DNA of 64,000 nt. Origin: Deltaproteobacteria bacterium. Lineage in GTDB: Bacteria; Myxococcota_A; UBA796; SXON01. Positions 33,790 through 42,557 of this stretch are shown here, piece after piece. Below the pieces are notes generated by a model, which saw only the letters and a program-made list of their open reading frames with translations, was not told the origin of the DNA and made no database searches. The translations under genes were made by a program, and so were the position numbers. Every line of letters starts with the position of its first letter. Position 1 is the stretch's first letter. Where the stretch lies: assembly GCA_947490345.1 (NCBI GenBank), contig CANLGL010000021.1, forward strand, positions 1 through 64,000, written 5' to 3'.

Positions 33790-34662
33790 ATGCGCTGGCG
33801 CGAGCTTCGAATCGTCGCATTCGACACCGAGACCACCGGGCTCAATCCCGAGGACGGGCACCGGGTGATCGAGTTTGGCGGGGTAGAGTTGCGGCTCGGT
33901 GCGGACGGGCGCGTGGCGGACGCCGTGCGTCATGAGTGGATGTTCAATCCGGGCTCGCCGATTCCGCGCGAAGTCACCGAGGTCAATCACATCCGCGACG
34001 AAGATGTGGCCGACAAGCCGGAATTTTCGACGGCTGCGCGGGCGATCCATGAGCTGCTGGCGGGCTCGCTGCTGGTCGCGCACAATCTCCCCTTCGACCA
34101 GCGCTTCCTGACCGCCGAGTTCCGCCGGCTCTCCCTGGGCTGGCCGCGCGCCGCGGGTGAGGTCGACACCTCCGACCTGTCGCGACTCTTCTTCCGAGAA
34201 GCGCGTTCCCACCGCCTCGGCGAGCTGTGTTCGCGGGTCGAGGTTCCCCTGCTCGAGGCGCATCGGGCAGGCAACGACGCCGAGGCGTGCGGGCGCGCGT
34301 TCCTGACCATGGCCGACCGCTTCGAGGCTCCGGCCGAGTTGGAGGGTCTGGGCGACTGGGGCGACGTTGTCCTCGACCCGCCTGCCACCGGCCACCTGAT
34401 TCGCAACGAGGCGGGCGTGCTCGTGTTCGCCGAGGGGCCCCACAGCGGCGCGGAGGTCGACCAGCACCCCGAGACCCTCGCCTGGATGGGCATGGCCAAA
34501 GAGCGCACCGCCGGCGCGTGGGATTGGCGGTACCCCGAGGCCTTGCGGCGCTGGGCGGCACGCTGGCTGCGTGTGCGCGCCTCGGGCCGCTTTCCTCAGG
34601 GAATGAAGGGGTTCGGCCCCCTCGACTGGGGCATCGACCCCCCACTGGGCGCCGCCCCATGA
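33790..34662 (+). CDS. DnaQ-type 3'-5' exonuclease
   Basis: A 290-residue DEDDh exonuclease. Seen: FDTETTG (11-17, Asp12/Glu14), VAHNLPFDQRFL with the third acid, and HRAGNDAEA (158-166, His158, Asp163). The fold is like the epsilon proofreading subunit, but a ~110-residue extra C-terminal domain of unknown role (WMGMAKERTAGAWDWRYPEALRRW) suggests a stand-alone nuclease. It starts six bases after the MYXO-CTERM gene and its stop overlaps the OmpA-like ATG by four bases (ATGA). Confidence 0.85.
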   Translation: MRWRELRIVAFDTETTGLNPEDGHRVIEFGGVELRLGADGRVADAVRHEWMFNPGSPIPREVTEVNHIRDEDVADKPEFSTAARAIHELLAGSLLVAHNLPFDQRFLTAEFRRLSLGWPRAAGEVDTSDLSRLFFREARSHRLGELCSRVEVPLLEAHRAGNDAEACGRAFLTMADRFEAPAELEGLGDWGDVVLDPPATGHLIRNEAGVLVFAEGPHSGAEVDQHPETLAWMGMAKERTAGAWDWRYPEALRRWAARWLRVRASGRFPQGMKGFGPLDWGIDPPLGAAP

Positions 34663-35255
34663 CCTGGTGGATGCTCGCTGCGCTGGCTGGCCCGGGTGAC
34701 GACCGCGCGCTCATCGGCCAGCTCGACCGGGAGGTCATCGCGCTCCGCCAAAAGGTGGAACGGCTGGAGTCGCAGCTCGCGACGTGCAGCACGGACCCGA
34801 CCCCCGATCCCGCTTTCGTCGAGCTGCGGTCGCTCCTCAAGGGGCATCCGGCGACGGTCACTCGCGACGGTCGGCGGACGCTGGTCACCGTGCCCTTGGA
34901 TACGCTTTTCTCGCCGGAGGGTCGGGATCTGCGGGTGGAAGCAGAGCCGACCCTGGACCTGTTCGCGATGGCGATGACCTTGCATCCGGAGTGGCGGGTC
35001 ACCGTCAGGGTGCACCTCGATTCGCCCACGGTGCCCGCGCCGTTCAAGAAGCAGTTTCCGACCGCCTGGGAGCTGAGTGCGTGGCGCGCGGCTGCCACGG
35101 TCCGGGCGCTGATCGAGCGCTTTTCGGTCCCGGCCTGGATGTTGACCGCGGCCGCTCGCGCTGATCAGGAGCCGACGGCCGCTGACGGCACTCCTGAGGC
35201 GCGCAGCCTCAACCGTCGGGTTGTTTTCATTATTGAACCTGGAGTATCGCCATGA
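34659..35255 (+). CDS. OmpA-like peptidoglycan-associated protein
   Basis: 198 residues from ATG 34659: short hydrophobic leader (MTWWMLAALAGPG), a coiled-coil heptad region (ALIGQLDREVIALRQKVERLESQLATC), then an OmpA C-terminal-like domain (LFSPEGRDLRVEAEPTLDLFAMAMTLHPEWRVTVRVHLDS ... RAAATVRALIERFSVPAWMLTAAARADQEP ... SLNRRVVFII). The final N-R-R-V matches the family signature. It may tether the envelope to peptidoglycan. It is coupled to both neighbours by ATGA overlaps. Confidence 0.75.
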   Translation: MTWWMLAALAGPGDDRALIGQLDREVIALRQKVERLESQLATCSTDPTPDPAFVELRSLLKGHPATVTRDGRRTLVTVPLDTLFSPEGRDLRVEAEPTLDLFAMAMTLHPEWRVTVRVHLDSPTVPAPFKKQFPTAWELSAWRAAATVRALIERFSVPAWMLTAAARADQEPTAADGTPEARSLNRRVVFIIEPGVSP

Positions 35256-35764
35256 TTCGCGTCTTTCTTTCTCCCCTGCTTTTGCTGGCGCTGGGCTGTG
35301 ATGGCACCGACTCTACCGACCTCGGCGATTGCAGCGATCCTGACGGCGATGGCGGGGGCGACACCGGCAACATCCCGGCTGTCGCGGGTGACTGGACCAC
35401 CACCTTTGCGGCGGCCGGCTGGGAGGACAACTGCACGGCCGTGGGCTTCGACAAGGACTCCGAGCAGTGGATCGGGCCGTTCACGGTGCTCGGCGCCTAC
35501 CCCTCCTACCGGGCGGAGTTCCACGAACTGGAGGGCGAACGCTGGGAAGTGGCCGTCGATCTGCGCGGTGGGTTCACCATGACCGGACAGGTCGATCATG
35601 AGGAGGGGACCATCTACGCCAATTTCTCTGGGCTCGTCTACACGGACATCAGCGACCGCTCCGGCATCGACGGCGGCGCCTTCCTGGGGTTGGACGTCGA
35701 CGCCGACCTCACCATCGACTGCTACGCACGCGCGTCGTGGAGCGCGAACAAGTCGGGGCTCTGA
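35252..35764 (+). CDS. Small secreted lipoprotein, hypothetical
   Basis: 170 residues with a lipoprotein signal (LLLLALGC) and a DGDGGGDTG-type linker. The ~120-residue body (GDWTTTFAAAGWEDNC ... GGFTMTGQVDHEEGTIYANFSG ... DADLTIDCYARASW) is beta-rich with two Cys. No family recognised. It is the last gene of the 33790-35764 coupled set. Confidence 0.65.
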   Translation: MIRVFLSPLLLLALGCDGTDSTDLGDCSDPDGDGGGDTGNIPAVAGDWTTTFAAAGWEDNCTAVGFDKDSEQWIGPFTVLGAYPSYRAEFHELEGERWEVAVDLRGGFTMTGQVDHEEGTIYANFSGLVYTDISDRSGIDGGAFLGLDVDADLTIDCYARASWSANKSGL

Positions 35765-35789
35765 CCGACAACGGGGGAAGGGGCGCACG

Positions 35790-35910
35790 TGCCCGGACTT
35801 CCCGGACCCTTCCCCTACCGCGGCGTTCCCTTCGGCCGGGCGCAGGCGCCCGGCCTGCGGCCCGAGTCGCGTAAATAACGCGCCTCGGGCGCCGCTCTCC
35901 CCATCCCCGC
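35790..35910 (-). repeat. Dispersed structured repeat, copy 2
   Basis: Matches 15470-15596 in reverse orientation. The central hairpin (35860-35890) has the same loop, read TTATTTA on the minus strand, and the same inner CGCG pairs, but the middle of both arms differs from copy 1 while staying paired. A second perfect hairpin (GGCCGGGCGC/GCGCCCGGCC, about 35834-35855) is present here but weak in copy 1. It fills the gap between two convergent genes and could serve as a two-way terminator. Apart from it, 35765-35971 holds nothing recognisable. Confidence 0.7.
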
Positions 35911-35971
35911 AGGCCCTACGCCGCCCCCTCGGGCTGGCGAATCGCTGAGTGCTACCTGCGATGCGCCCGCA

Positions 35972-37243
35972 TCAGAACGGCCCCGAGGTCACGTTCCAGG
36001 TGATCGAGTCGTCGGCGATCCGACCGATGACCACGCGATCGAAGGCTTTGGTGGCTTCGTTCCACGTGTACTGGCGCAGCTCACGCTGTTCGTCGGCGGC
36101 GACGTAAAGCTCCGGCGTGCCGTTGCCATCGAGGTCGGCGCCCCAGCTCGCGTGCTCGAACCCGGAGCTGTTGGTGTCGATGTTCGTTGAGGCCCAGGTG
36201 CCCTCCGGCGTCTGAGTCAGGTGCCAGAGACCGGTCTTCATCGCGGCGGCGACCAGGTCGATCTTGCCGTTGTGGTCGAAGTCGCCGGGGATGAGGAACC
36301 GGGTCTGTTTGTCTTGAATCGTCGCGATCACGTTGTGCTCGACCTTGTCCCCCTTCCACCGGTACTGACGAATCTCGACCGGGTTCTTGATCTGGGCCTT
36401 TCCATCCACCAGCTCGGTGTGCGCCTCGACCACGGAGAAGAACTCGGCCGGCCCGCCGCCGTCGACGTCCGCGCAGAGGATCTCCTTCGCGTGGCTGTCG
36501 GCGAAGTCGTCCAGCACGGTCTCTTCCCACTTTCCGTCCACGTACCGGTACATCACCACCTGGCCCGGCTGCGACTTTCCGCTGGACTGGTTGCGCGCGG
36601 AGGGCGTGGCGAAGAACTCTTTCTTGCCGTCGCCATCGACGTCACAGACCTCCACCTCGTGGACGAAGGTGTTCTCCTGCTTGCGGAGCTCGGTGACCTC
36701 GAGTGTGCCTTCGGCGGTCCAACTGCCGATGCCGAGCACGCCGGCGTCGTGGGTGGCCATGACGAGGTCGTCCTGCCCGTCCCCCGTGACGTCGCCGATC
36801 TCGAGATCCCGGATGCGGTTGAACTTGCCCTCCCACTTGGGATTCCACAGGCCCTCCCCGGTCCACTTGCCGTCAACCTTGGTCCAATGCTTCAAAAAGG
36901 CCTGTTCGGCCCCGATGGTGTAGAAGCCGCCTTTGCCGTCGGGCAGCGCCTTGTGAAAGACGTTGCTGTCGGGATCTTCGAGGATGGAGCTGGACCACAC
37001 GCCGTCGGTGCGTGCCCAGAGCGTCAAGAGCGCGGGGCCGGGCTTCGGCTTGCCGTCGACTCGGATGAATTGAGCTTCCGCGAGCAGGAGCGTCGCGGGC
37101 GGCAGCGGTGGCTTGGGCGCCTCAACCTTGGCCGGCGCGGTCGCGGTCGGCGGGGGCTTGGCGCTGTCGCAGGCGAGGAAAGACGCGGCCAGCGCGAGGC
37201 CGCCGCTGATGGCAATCATCGTGACCGTGGACGAGGTTTTCAT
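35972..37243 (-). CDS. FG-GAP/VCBS-repeat lipoprotein
   Basis: 423 residues with a lipoprotein signal (LAASFLAC) and a Pro/Ala linker. At least four FG-GAP/VCBS-type repeats follow, each with a calcium-binding-like D-x-D-G-D-G-x-D core: DVTGDGQDDLVMA, DVDGDGKKEFFA, ADVDGGGPAEFFS, DFDHNGKIDLVAA, DLDGNGTPELYVA. These form a surface propeller that usually binds ligands or partners. It is divergent from the TonB receptor at 37258 with only 14 bases between starts. Confidence 0.8.
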   Translation of the reverse strand: MKTSSTVTMIAISGGLALAASFLACDSAKPPPTATAPAKVEAPKPPLPPATLLLAEAQFIRVDGKPKPGPALLTLWARTDGVWSSSILEDPDSNVFHKALPDGKGGFYTIGAEQAFLKHWTKVDGKWTGEGLWNPKWEGKFNRIRDLEIGDVTGDGQDDLVMATHDAGVLGIGSWTAEGTLEVTELRKQENTFVHEVEVCDVDGDGKKEFFATPSARNQSSGKSQPGQVVMYRYVDGKWEETVLDDFADSHAKEILCADVDGGGPAEFFSVVEAHTELVDGKAQIKNPVEIRQYRWKGDKVEHNVIATIQDKQTRFLIPGDFDHNGKIDLVAAAMKTGLWHLTQTPEGTWASTNIDTNSSGFEHASWGADLDGNGTPELYVAADEQRELRQYTWNEATKAFDRVVIGRIADDSITWNVTSGPF

Positions 37244-37257
37244 CCGCGGGCGCTATC

Positions 37258-39663
37258 ATGAAAAGGGGTACCAGAGCCCGTGCTACGGTGCCCCCGATGT
37301 TCGCTGCGGTGCTCGTCCTGTCGGTGGCGTCCGCCGGGAGTCCGGCCGATCTCGCGATTGCTCCGCCCTCGCTCCTGGTGCCGCTGGTGGTGGGCTGGCC
37401 GGCGGCTGCCGACCCGGCGACAGGCCCCGTCATCGTGGAGTTGGACCTGCTCGTCAGCGAGCTGGGCGAGGTGCTCGAGGTGCTTGTCCTCCGCGGCGAC
37501 AGCCCCTTCGTCGATGTCGCCACCCGCGCCGCCCTGTCCGCGCGCCTGTCGCCGGCCACCGAAGGCGGCGTCGCCGTCGTGGTGCACATCCCGCTCACGA
37601 TCACGTTCACGCCGCCACCGGTGTCGATCGCGGGGCGGGTCCGGCTCTCCGGGGGTGGTTCGCAGCCGCTCGGTGGGGCCACAGTTCGCGTAGACGGTCG
37701 CGACGTGGCCACCGACACCGCCGGTCGGTTCAGCCTGCGAGGGGTTCCGCCGGGCGCCTACACCCTCACGGTGCGCGCGCCGGGTGTTCGCATCGACGAC
37801 GTCGAGTTGGTGGTGGTCGCTGGTGCGGTGGTCGAAGTGGAGTTGTGGGCGGCGGTCGAGGGGGTCGACAGCGGCATCGTGGGCACCTATCGGCGAGGTC
37901 GCGCCGAGGTGTCGCGGCGAAGTGTGGACTCGGCGGAGCTCCGAGCGATGCCGGGCTCCTTGGGGGATCCGCTTCGGGCCGTGGTGAACCTGCCGGGCAC
38001 CGTGCGGTCACCGCTGGAGTCGGGCTGGTTGCTGGTTCGCGGGGGCGACCCGACGCACACGGCGGTCTACGTCGATGGGGTCCGCGTGCCGCTGGTGTAC
38101 CACCTGGGCGGCTTCACCAGCGTCTTCCATCCGGCGTTCGTGGCCCGCGTCGACTTCCTCCCCTCGGGCGGGGGCGTGCGGTACGGGCGCGGCCTCGCCG
38201 GAACGGTCGATGTGGTCACGCGCGCCCCGAGCGCCGCGCCGGAGGTCAGGGCGGGGGCCAACCTCGTGTTCGCCGGGGCTTACGCCAGCGCGCCAGTTGG
38301 CCGCGCGCGGGTGAGCGGGTCGGTACGCCGTAGTTACCTCGACGGGGTGGCCAGCCCCTTCCTTCCCGCCGATGCGGCCGGCTCCATTCCTCAATTCTGG
38401 GACTGGCAGGCCCGCTTGGACATCGATGACGACGGCGTTTTCGGCTTCGGTTTCGCTGATGTGATCACCCTGCCGCTGCCCGATGCCACCGCCGTCTACG
38501 AGCTCGGGACCGAGCGGGTCCACGCGCGCCTACGCACCCCGCTCGGAAGTCGGACCCTCCTCATCGCGCCCAGTTTTGCGTGGGAGCGGCAAAGTCTCGT
38601 CATCGATGCGGGGGCGTCGGTGATCCGCCAGGAGCGCACTGGCGGCGGCCTCCGTGTGGAGTTGGAAGACGATGGTTCTTCGGTGATTGATGGTCGGGCG
38701 GGGGTCGACGTCGAAGCCTTCGGAGCGGTCGTCCGGTATGACGGCATCGAGCGTGCCGCGCCGGTGGTCATGCCCGACGTCTATGCGGACCTCCGGATCG
38801 GGAACGCGGCGCAGGTGGTCGCGGGCCTTCGGCTGGAGAGCCTGCTGGTCGGCGAGCAAGGTGGCCGCACGGGGCTTTCGCCAGGGGTGGCGGGGCTCCT
38901 CCCGCTGGGCGCCCGCGCGGGCCTGGAGTTGGAGCTCTCCGGCCACCACGCGCCGCCGGCTTGGGAGCTCCTGCTGGCGGTGCCCGAGGGGGCGTCGATG
39001 GAGCTTGATCAATCGTGGGGTGGCAGCGCCGGGGCATTCTGGGGCGCCGGGGCGGTCGACCTGTCGGTCGAGGCCTACGGGCGGTTGATGCCGGTGCTGG
39101 CCGAGATCGAAGCGGACCGGAGCATCGACGTGGGGCAAGGGCTCGCGTACGGGGCGGAGCTGGCCGTGCGGGCGAGCGAGGGACGCCTATCAGGCTCGGC
39201 GCGCCTGGCCTGGGGACGGAGCTTTCGTCGTGAGGACAGCGACGCTCCATGGGCGCCATCTCGCTTCGATCAGCCCGTCACCGCCGGTATCGCGGGGGAG
39301 GTAGACCTGGGGCGGGCGTGGACCGTCGCCGGCCGGTTCCGCTATGCCAGTGGGTATCTGGTCGAGACCGACCCGCAGCTGGTCGTGGACGCGCTGACCC
39401 TCGAGGTGGTGGAGGTCGAGCCCTTCGGCCGGCGGGCGGAGGACTTCTACGCCCTCGACCTGAAGGTCTCCAAGCGGTTTTCGTTCCGGACCTGGCGGCT
39501 GGACGCGTACCTGGACCTCCAGAACGTGACCAACCACCGTGTGCCGGAGCCCTTCATCACGGGGCTGGTGGATGTGGCGGTGGAGGGGATGGGCTTTGGA
39601 CTCCCGATCTTGCCGATCTTCGGCGTCGAGGGCGCCTGGGGGGGTGATCCGCGCCGACCCTGA
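37258..39663 (+). CDS. TonB-dependent receptor with carboxypeptidase-like N-terminal domain
   Basis: 801 residues. A signal peptide; a TonB C-terminal-like domain (~45-120: VIVELDLLVSELGEVLEVLVLRGDSPFVDVATRAAL); a carboxypeptidase regulatory-like beta domain (~125-200: IAGRVRLSGG ... GRFSLRGVPPGAYTLTVRAPG); a plug (~215-330: MPGSLGDPLRAVVNLPGT, VYVDGVRVPLVYHLGGFTSVF); and a C-terminal barrel. The order resembles Myxococcota receptors of the Oar/TonB type. Substrate unknown. ATG 37258 gives a basic N-terminus before the hydrophobic stretch; ATG 37297 is possible. Confidence 0.78.
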   Translation: MKRGTRARATVPPMFAAVLVLSVASAGSPADLAIAPPSLLVPLVVGWPAAADPATGPVIVELDLLVSELGEVLEVLVLRGDSPFVDVATRAALSARLSPATEGGVAVVVHIPLTITFTPPPVSIAGRVRLSGGGSQPLGGATVRVDGRDVATDTAGRFSLRGVPPGAYTLTVRAPGVRIDDVELVVVAGAVVEVELWAAVEGVDSGIVGTYRRGRAEVSRRSVDSAELRAMPGSLGDPLRAVVNLPGTVRSPLESGWLLVRGGDPTHTAVYVDGVRVPLVYHLGGFTSVFHPAFVARVDFLPSGGGVRYGRGLAGTVDVVTRAPSAAPEVRAGANLVFAGAYASAPVGRARVSGSVRRSYLDGVASPFLPADAAGSIPQFWDWQARLDIDDDGVFGFGFADVITLPLPDATAVYELGTERVHARLRTPLGSRTLLIAPSFAWERQSLVIDAGASVIRQERTGGGLRVELEDDGSSVIDGRAGVDVEAFGAVVRYDGIERAAPVVMPDVYADLRIGNAAQVVAGLRLESLLVGEQGGRTGLSPGVAGLLPLGARAGLELELSGHHAPPAWELLLAVPEGASMELDQSWGGSAGAFWGAGAVDLSVEAYGRLMPVLAEIEADRSIDVGQGLAYGAELAVRASEGRLSGSARLAWGRSFRREDSDAPWAPSRFDQPVTAGIAGEVDLGRAWTVAGRFRYASGYLVETDPQLVVDALTLEVVEVEPFGRRAEDFYALDLKVSKRFSFRTWRLDAYLDLQNVTNHRVPEPFITGLVDVAVEGMGFGLPILPIFGVEGAWGGDPRRP

Positions 39664-39681
39664 TCGCAGCCCCGGGTGCAT

Positions 39682-39709
39682 GATAGGCACGCCGCCTTCC
39701 GGAGGGCCC
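39682..39709 (+). promoter_or_regulatory. -10-like GATAG box and GGAGG leader before the methyltransferase
   Basis: Same architecture as the leader at 23704-23731: GATAG, about 12 bases, CCTTCCGGAGG, then CCC and the start codon. The GGAGG fixes ATG 39710 as the start. Confidence 0.5.
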
Positions 39710-40813
39710 ATGCGCCCACTTCATCGAGCCCGTCAGAACCTCCGCCGCGCTCTGGGTGAGGGCTTTGAGCGTCTGGTGGTCGCGCGGACCGCGGGCGCTG
39801 GCGAGCATGTCTTCGAAGGCGACGTGGTGCGCGATGAGGCCGCTCTGGACGCGCTCGCAGCGACCGCGATGCTGCACGCGCGGGACGGTTTTGTGAAGTT
39901 CACGGTCGTTCGCGCGGGGGGCGAGCGCGTCGTCATCGACGTGCGGCACGGGGGCTCCAAGGTGGTGCCGGCCGCTCCGGCGGAAAAGGTCATGGGCGGC
40001 AAGGCGCGCGCGCTCAACCCGGTGGAGAACGGCGCGCTGCTGCGGGTCCTCGGCATTCAGAACGCCGACGGCACGATCTCGGCGCAGAACGCGAAGAAGT
40101 ACAAGCAGGTCAGCCACCTGGTCGAACTGCTCCGCCCCGCCTGGGAGGCCGGCGCCCGCCGAGGGGTCACCGCCGAGGCGCCGCTGCGGGTGCTCGACCT
40201 GGCTTGCGGCAACGCCTACCTGAGCTTCGTGCTGGCCGATGCCCTGCGCGGGGCGGGGATTCCGTTCGTCCTGCATGGCGTCGACGTCCGCGAGGACCTG
40301 GTGGAGCGATGCACGACGCGTGCGGCGGCCCTGGGCCTCTCGACGATGGCCTTTTCCCGTTCGACGATCGCGGGAGCCCGGGAGCTTGGCGCGGCCTTGG
40401 GCGGCCCGCCCGACCTCGTCCTGGCGCTTCACGCCTGCGACGGCGCGACCGACGAGGCGCTCGCCGCTGCCGATGCGCTCGGCGCCGCCTCGATCTTCGT
40501 GGTGCCCTGCTGTCAAGCCGAGCTCGCGGCGGAGCTGCGTCGTAACCGCGGCGGCCCCACCCCCGCGTACCGGCACGGGCTTCTGCTGCGCGAGCACGCG
40601 GCGACCTTGACCGATGCGCTGCGGGTGGACTGGTTGGAGGCGCACGGCTGGGCCGTCGATGTGGTCGAGTTCGTCGATGCCGAGCACACGCCCAAGAACC
40701 GCCTTCTGCGCGCGGCGAGGGCGCGGCGCCCGGATCCAGCCTTGGTCGCCGCCTGGTCGGCACGATGTGATGTCCTGGGCGCACATCCGCAGGGATTATC
40801 ACATCAAAACTGA
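39710..40813 (+). CDS. Class I SAM methyltransferase (Methyltransf_32-like)
   Basis: 367 residues; the SAM-binding motif I VLDLACGNAYLSFVLAD lies near 160-176, followed by HGVDVREDLV and LVLALHACDGATDEAL (motif II region), and VPCCQAELA, which fits the DUF/Methyltransf_32 group. The N-terminal ~100 residues are a separate alpha/beta part (KFTVVRAGGERVVIDVRHGGSKVV). The target is unknown. Its last codons lie within the first HipB-like operator (40801-40816), so the hip locus begins inside its 3' end. Confidence 0.78.
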   Translation: MRPLHRARQNLRRALGEGFERLVVARTAGAGEHVFEGDVVRDEAALDALAATAMLHARDGFVKFTVVRAGGERVVIDVRHGGSKVVPAAPAEKVMGGKARALNPVENGALLRVLGIQNADGTISAQNAKKYKQVSHLVELLRPAWEAGARRGVTAEAPLRVLDLACGNAYLSFVLADALRGAGIPFVLHGVDVREDLVERCTTRAAALGLSTMAFSRSTIAGARELGAALGGPPDLVLALHACDGATDEALAAADALGAASIFVVPCCQAELAAELRRNRGGPTPAYRHGLLLREHAATLTDALRVDWLEAHGWAVDVVEFVDAEHTPKNRLLRAARARRPDPALVAAWSARCDVLGAHPQGLSHQN

Positions 40814-40816
40814 TGT
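40801..40816. promoter_or_regulatory. HipB-like operator O1
   Basis: ACATCAAAACTGATGT, a perfect inverted repeat of ACATCA and TGATGT with a four-base spacer. It lies 25 bases upstream of the hipBA -35 box and within the end of the methyltransferase ORF. Forty bases separate the starts of O1 and O2. Confidence 0.7.
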
Positions 40817-40825
40817 CTAGTCCGG

Positions 40826-40854
40826 TTGACTCCCCATTTCACATCGTTTATGAT
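40826..40854 (+). promoter_or_regulatory. hipBA promoter
   Basis: TTGACT (40826-40831), exactly 17 bases, TATGAT (40849-40854). The hipB ATG starts at 40860, five bases after the -10 box, so the transcript should be leaderless or nearly so. The -10 box is inside operator O2. Confidence 0.8.
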
Positions 40855-40856
40855 TT
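40841..40856. promoter_or_regulatory. HipB-like operator O2, covering the -10 box
   Basis: ACATCG-TTTA-TGATTT: two differences from the O1 arms. It spans the -10 box, so bound repressor would block RNA polymerase directly. Confidence 0.6.
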
Positions 40857-40859
40857 GTT

Positions 40860-41204
40860 ATGCTTCTCCCCCCCCCCCCCTCCGACACCACCATCCTCTT
40901 CGAGCTTGGTCGCCGGATCCAGCGCACCCGGCTTGACCTGAACCTCAGCCAGGCTCGCCTTGCGGAAGAGGCTGGCCTCTCGCTTCCCACGGTTCAAAGA
41001 CTGGAAGCTGGGTCCTCGGTGCAAGTGCTGAGCCTGCTCCGCGTGCTGCGCGCGCTGGGCATTGCCGACCCCCTGCACGGGCTGCTTCCGGCGCCCGGCG
41101 TACGCCCCATGGAGCTCCTGGTGCACGATGGTGCGCGGCGGCGGCGCGCGTCCACCCCCGCGGCCTCCGCCGTGGCGCCCAAGCCCTGGACGTGGGGCGA
41201 CTAG
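40860..41204 (+). CDS. hipB: HipB-like antitoxin / repressor
   Basis: 114 residues with an XRE-type HTH (LGRRIQRTRLDLNLSQARLAEEAGLSLPTVQRLEAG, residues ~16-52) as in HipB, then a region ending WTWGD. A basic/Ala/Pro-rich tail (~90-114) takes the place of the degradation-tag end of E. coli HipB. It should bind operators O1 and O2 and neutralise HipA. A run of Pro codons follows the start (LLPPPPSD). The stop is immediately followed by the hipA GTG with no gap. Confidence 0.85.
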   Translation: MLLPPPPSDTTILFELGRRIQRTRLDLNLSQARLAEEAGLSLPTVQRLEAGSSVQVLSLLRVLRALGIADPLHGLLPAPGVRPMELLVHDGARRRRASTPAASAVAPKPWTWGD

Positions 41205-42500
41205 GTGGCTGCGGTCGTCAAGGTCGAGCTCTGGGGCCGGCAGGTGGGCGCTGTGGCGTGGCCCGAGGGCCAGGCGGCTGCCGCCTTCGAGTACGACCCG
41301 CACTTCATCACCAGCGGCATCGAGGTGGCGCCGTTGATGATGCCGCTCTCCACGCGCGTCTTCCGGTTCCCGGAGCTGCCGTGGCCCGCATTTCGTGGGC
41401 TCCCCGGCCTGCTCGCGGATGTGTTGCCGGACCGCTTCGGGAACGCGCTCATCGACGCCTGGCTGGCCCGTCAGGGGCGCACGCCCGACAGCTTCAGCAC
41501 CATGGAGCGACTGTGCTACCTCGGGCGGCGCGCGATGGGCGCGGTGTCGTTCCAGCCGGCGCTCGGGCCCGCTCCGGGCCAGGGAGAACCCCTGGTGGTC
41601 GCGGAGCTGGTTGCGTTGGCCTCGACCATCCTGCGGCAGCGCGAGGGGTTGGCCGTGCCGTTGGGCGGTGCGCCGGACGGCTTTGCCGACATTCTCCGCG
41701 TGGGGACCAGCGCCGGCGGCGCCCGCGCCAAGGCGCTCATCGCGTGGAATCCGGCGTCGCGGGAGGTGCGCTCGGGTCAGGTCGAGGCGCTGCCCGGCTT
41801 TTCCCAGTGGCTCATCAAGTTCGACGGCGTCTCCGCAAATCGCGATCGGGAGCTCGCTGATCCGCAGGGCTTCGGCGCGATCGAGTACGCCTACCACCTG
41901 ATGGCTCGCGATGCAGGACTCACCATGAGCGAGTGTCGCCTGCTCGAGGAGGGCGGCCGCCGGCACTTCCTGACGCGGCGCTTCGACCGCACCGAGGCGG
42001 GCGGTCGGCTCCACCTCCAGTCCCTCGCCGCGCTTGCTCACTTGGACTTCAACGCCGCCGGCGCGTACGGCTACGAGCACGTTTTTCTGGTCATGCGGCA
42101 TCTTCGCCTGCCGATGGCTCAGATTGAGCAGCAGTTCCGACGGATGGTGTTCAACGTGGTGGCGCGCAATCAGGACGACCACGTCAAGAACATCGCCTTT
42201 CTCATGGATAAGACCGGTGCCTGGTCCTTGTCTCCCGCCTTCGACGTCACCTGGTCCTACAACCCCGCCGGCGAGTGGACCAGCGCCCATCAGATGACGG
42301 TGAATGGGAAACGGGACGGCTTTGCGGCGACGGATTTCGAGGCGGTCGGCGAGCTCGCGTCACTCAAACGGGGCCGATCGGCGGCGATCCTGGCGGAGGT
42401 GGTCGAGGCGGTGCGCCGGTGGGCTCTGGTGGCTGGCCAGGTCGGGGTCTCCGCCGAGTGGGTGTCCCACATCCGGGACAGTCATCGGCTGCGTTGGTGA
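41205..42500 (+). CDS. hipA: HipA-type serine/threonine kinase toxin
   Basis: 431 residues. N-terminal HipA domain (VKVELWGRQVGAVAW ... FPELPWPAFRGLPGLLADVLPDRFGNALIDAWL), then the kinase part with SAGGARAKALIAW (P-loop-like), FDRTEAGGRLHLQSL, the catalytic/metal region VVARNQDDHVKNIAFLMD (~319-336) and SPAFDVTWSYN. In E. coli HipA phosphorylates glutamyl-tRNA synthetase and halts translation; the same is expected but not shown. GTG start directly after hipB. Its stop codon falls in the -35 box of the mutS2 promoter. Confidence 0.88.
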   Translation: MAAVVKVELWGRQVGAVAWPEGQAAAAFEYDPHFITSGIEVAPLMMPLSTRVFRFPELPWPAFRGLPGLLADVLPDRFGNALIDAWLARQGRTPDSFSTMERLCYLGRRAMGAVSFQPALGPAPGQGEPLVVAELVALASTILRQREGLAVPLGGAPDGFADILRVGTSAGGARAKALIAWNPASREVRSGQVEALPGFSQWLIKFDGVSANRDRELADPQGFGAIEYAYHLMARDAGLTMSECRLLEEGGRRHFLTRRFDRTEAGGRLHLQSLAALAHLDFNAAGAYGYEHVFLVMRHLRLPMAQIEQQFRRMVFNVVARNQDDHVKNIAFLMDKTGAWSLSPAFDVTWSYNPAGEWTSAHQMTVNGKRDGFAATDFEAVGELASLKRGRSAAILAEVVEAVRRWALVAGQVGVSAEWVSHIRDSHRLRW

Positions 42501-42525
42501 CAACACATCAAATATGATTTATAAT
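42497..42525 (+). promoter_or_regulatory. mutS2 promoter
   Basis: GTGACA (42497-42502), 17 bases, TATAAT (42520-42525). It is a near-perfect sigma-70 promoter in an otherwise very GC-rich genome. The start site would be near 42532, 26 bases before ATG 42558. The spacer holds operator O3, and O4 covers the start codon. Confidence 0.75.
42505..42520. promoter_or_regulatory. HipB-like operator O3, in the mutS2 promoter spacer
   Basis: ACATCA-AATA-TGATTT: the left arm is identical to O1 and the right arm identical to O2. It lies between -35 and -10 of the mutS2 promoter, an ideal repression site. Confidence 0.65.
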
Positions 42526-42545
42526 ACGTAAGTTTGACCAATATC

Positions 42546-42557
42546 ACATCATAATAG

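Noticed and set aside
32590-34467. Long minus-strand frame opposite the MYXO-CTERM-like and DnaQ genes
   Set aside because: It lies antisense to two recognisable proteins and is rich in Val/Arg/His as shadows are.
35236-35764. Treating 35252-35764 as the N-terminal part of the FG-GAP protein system
   Set aside because: It lies on the opposite strand, has its own lipoprotein signal and is coupled to the OmpA-like gene.
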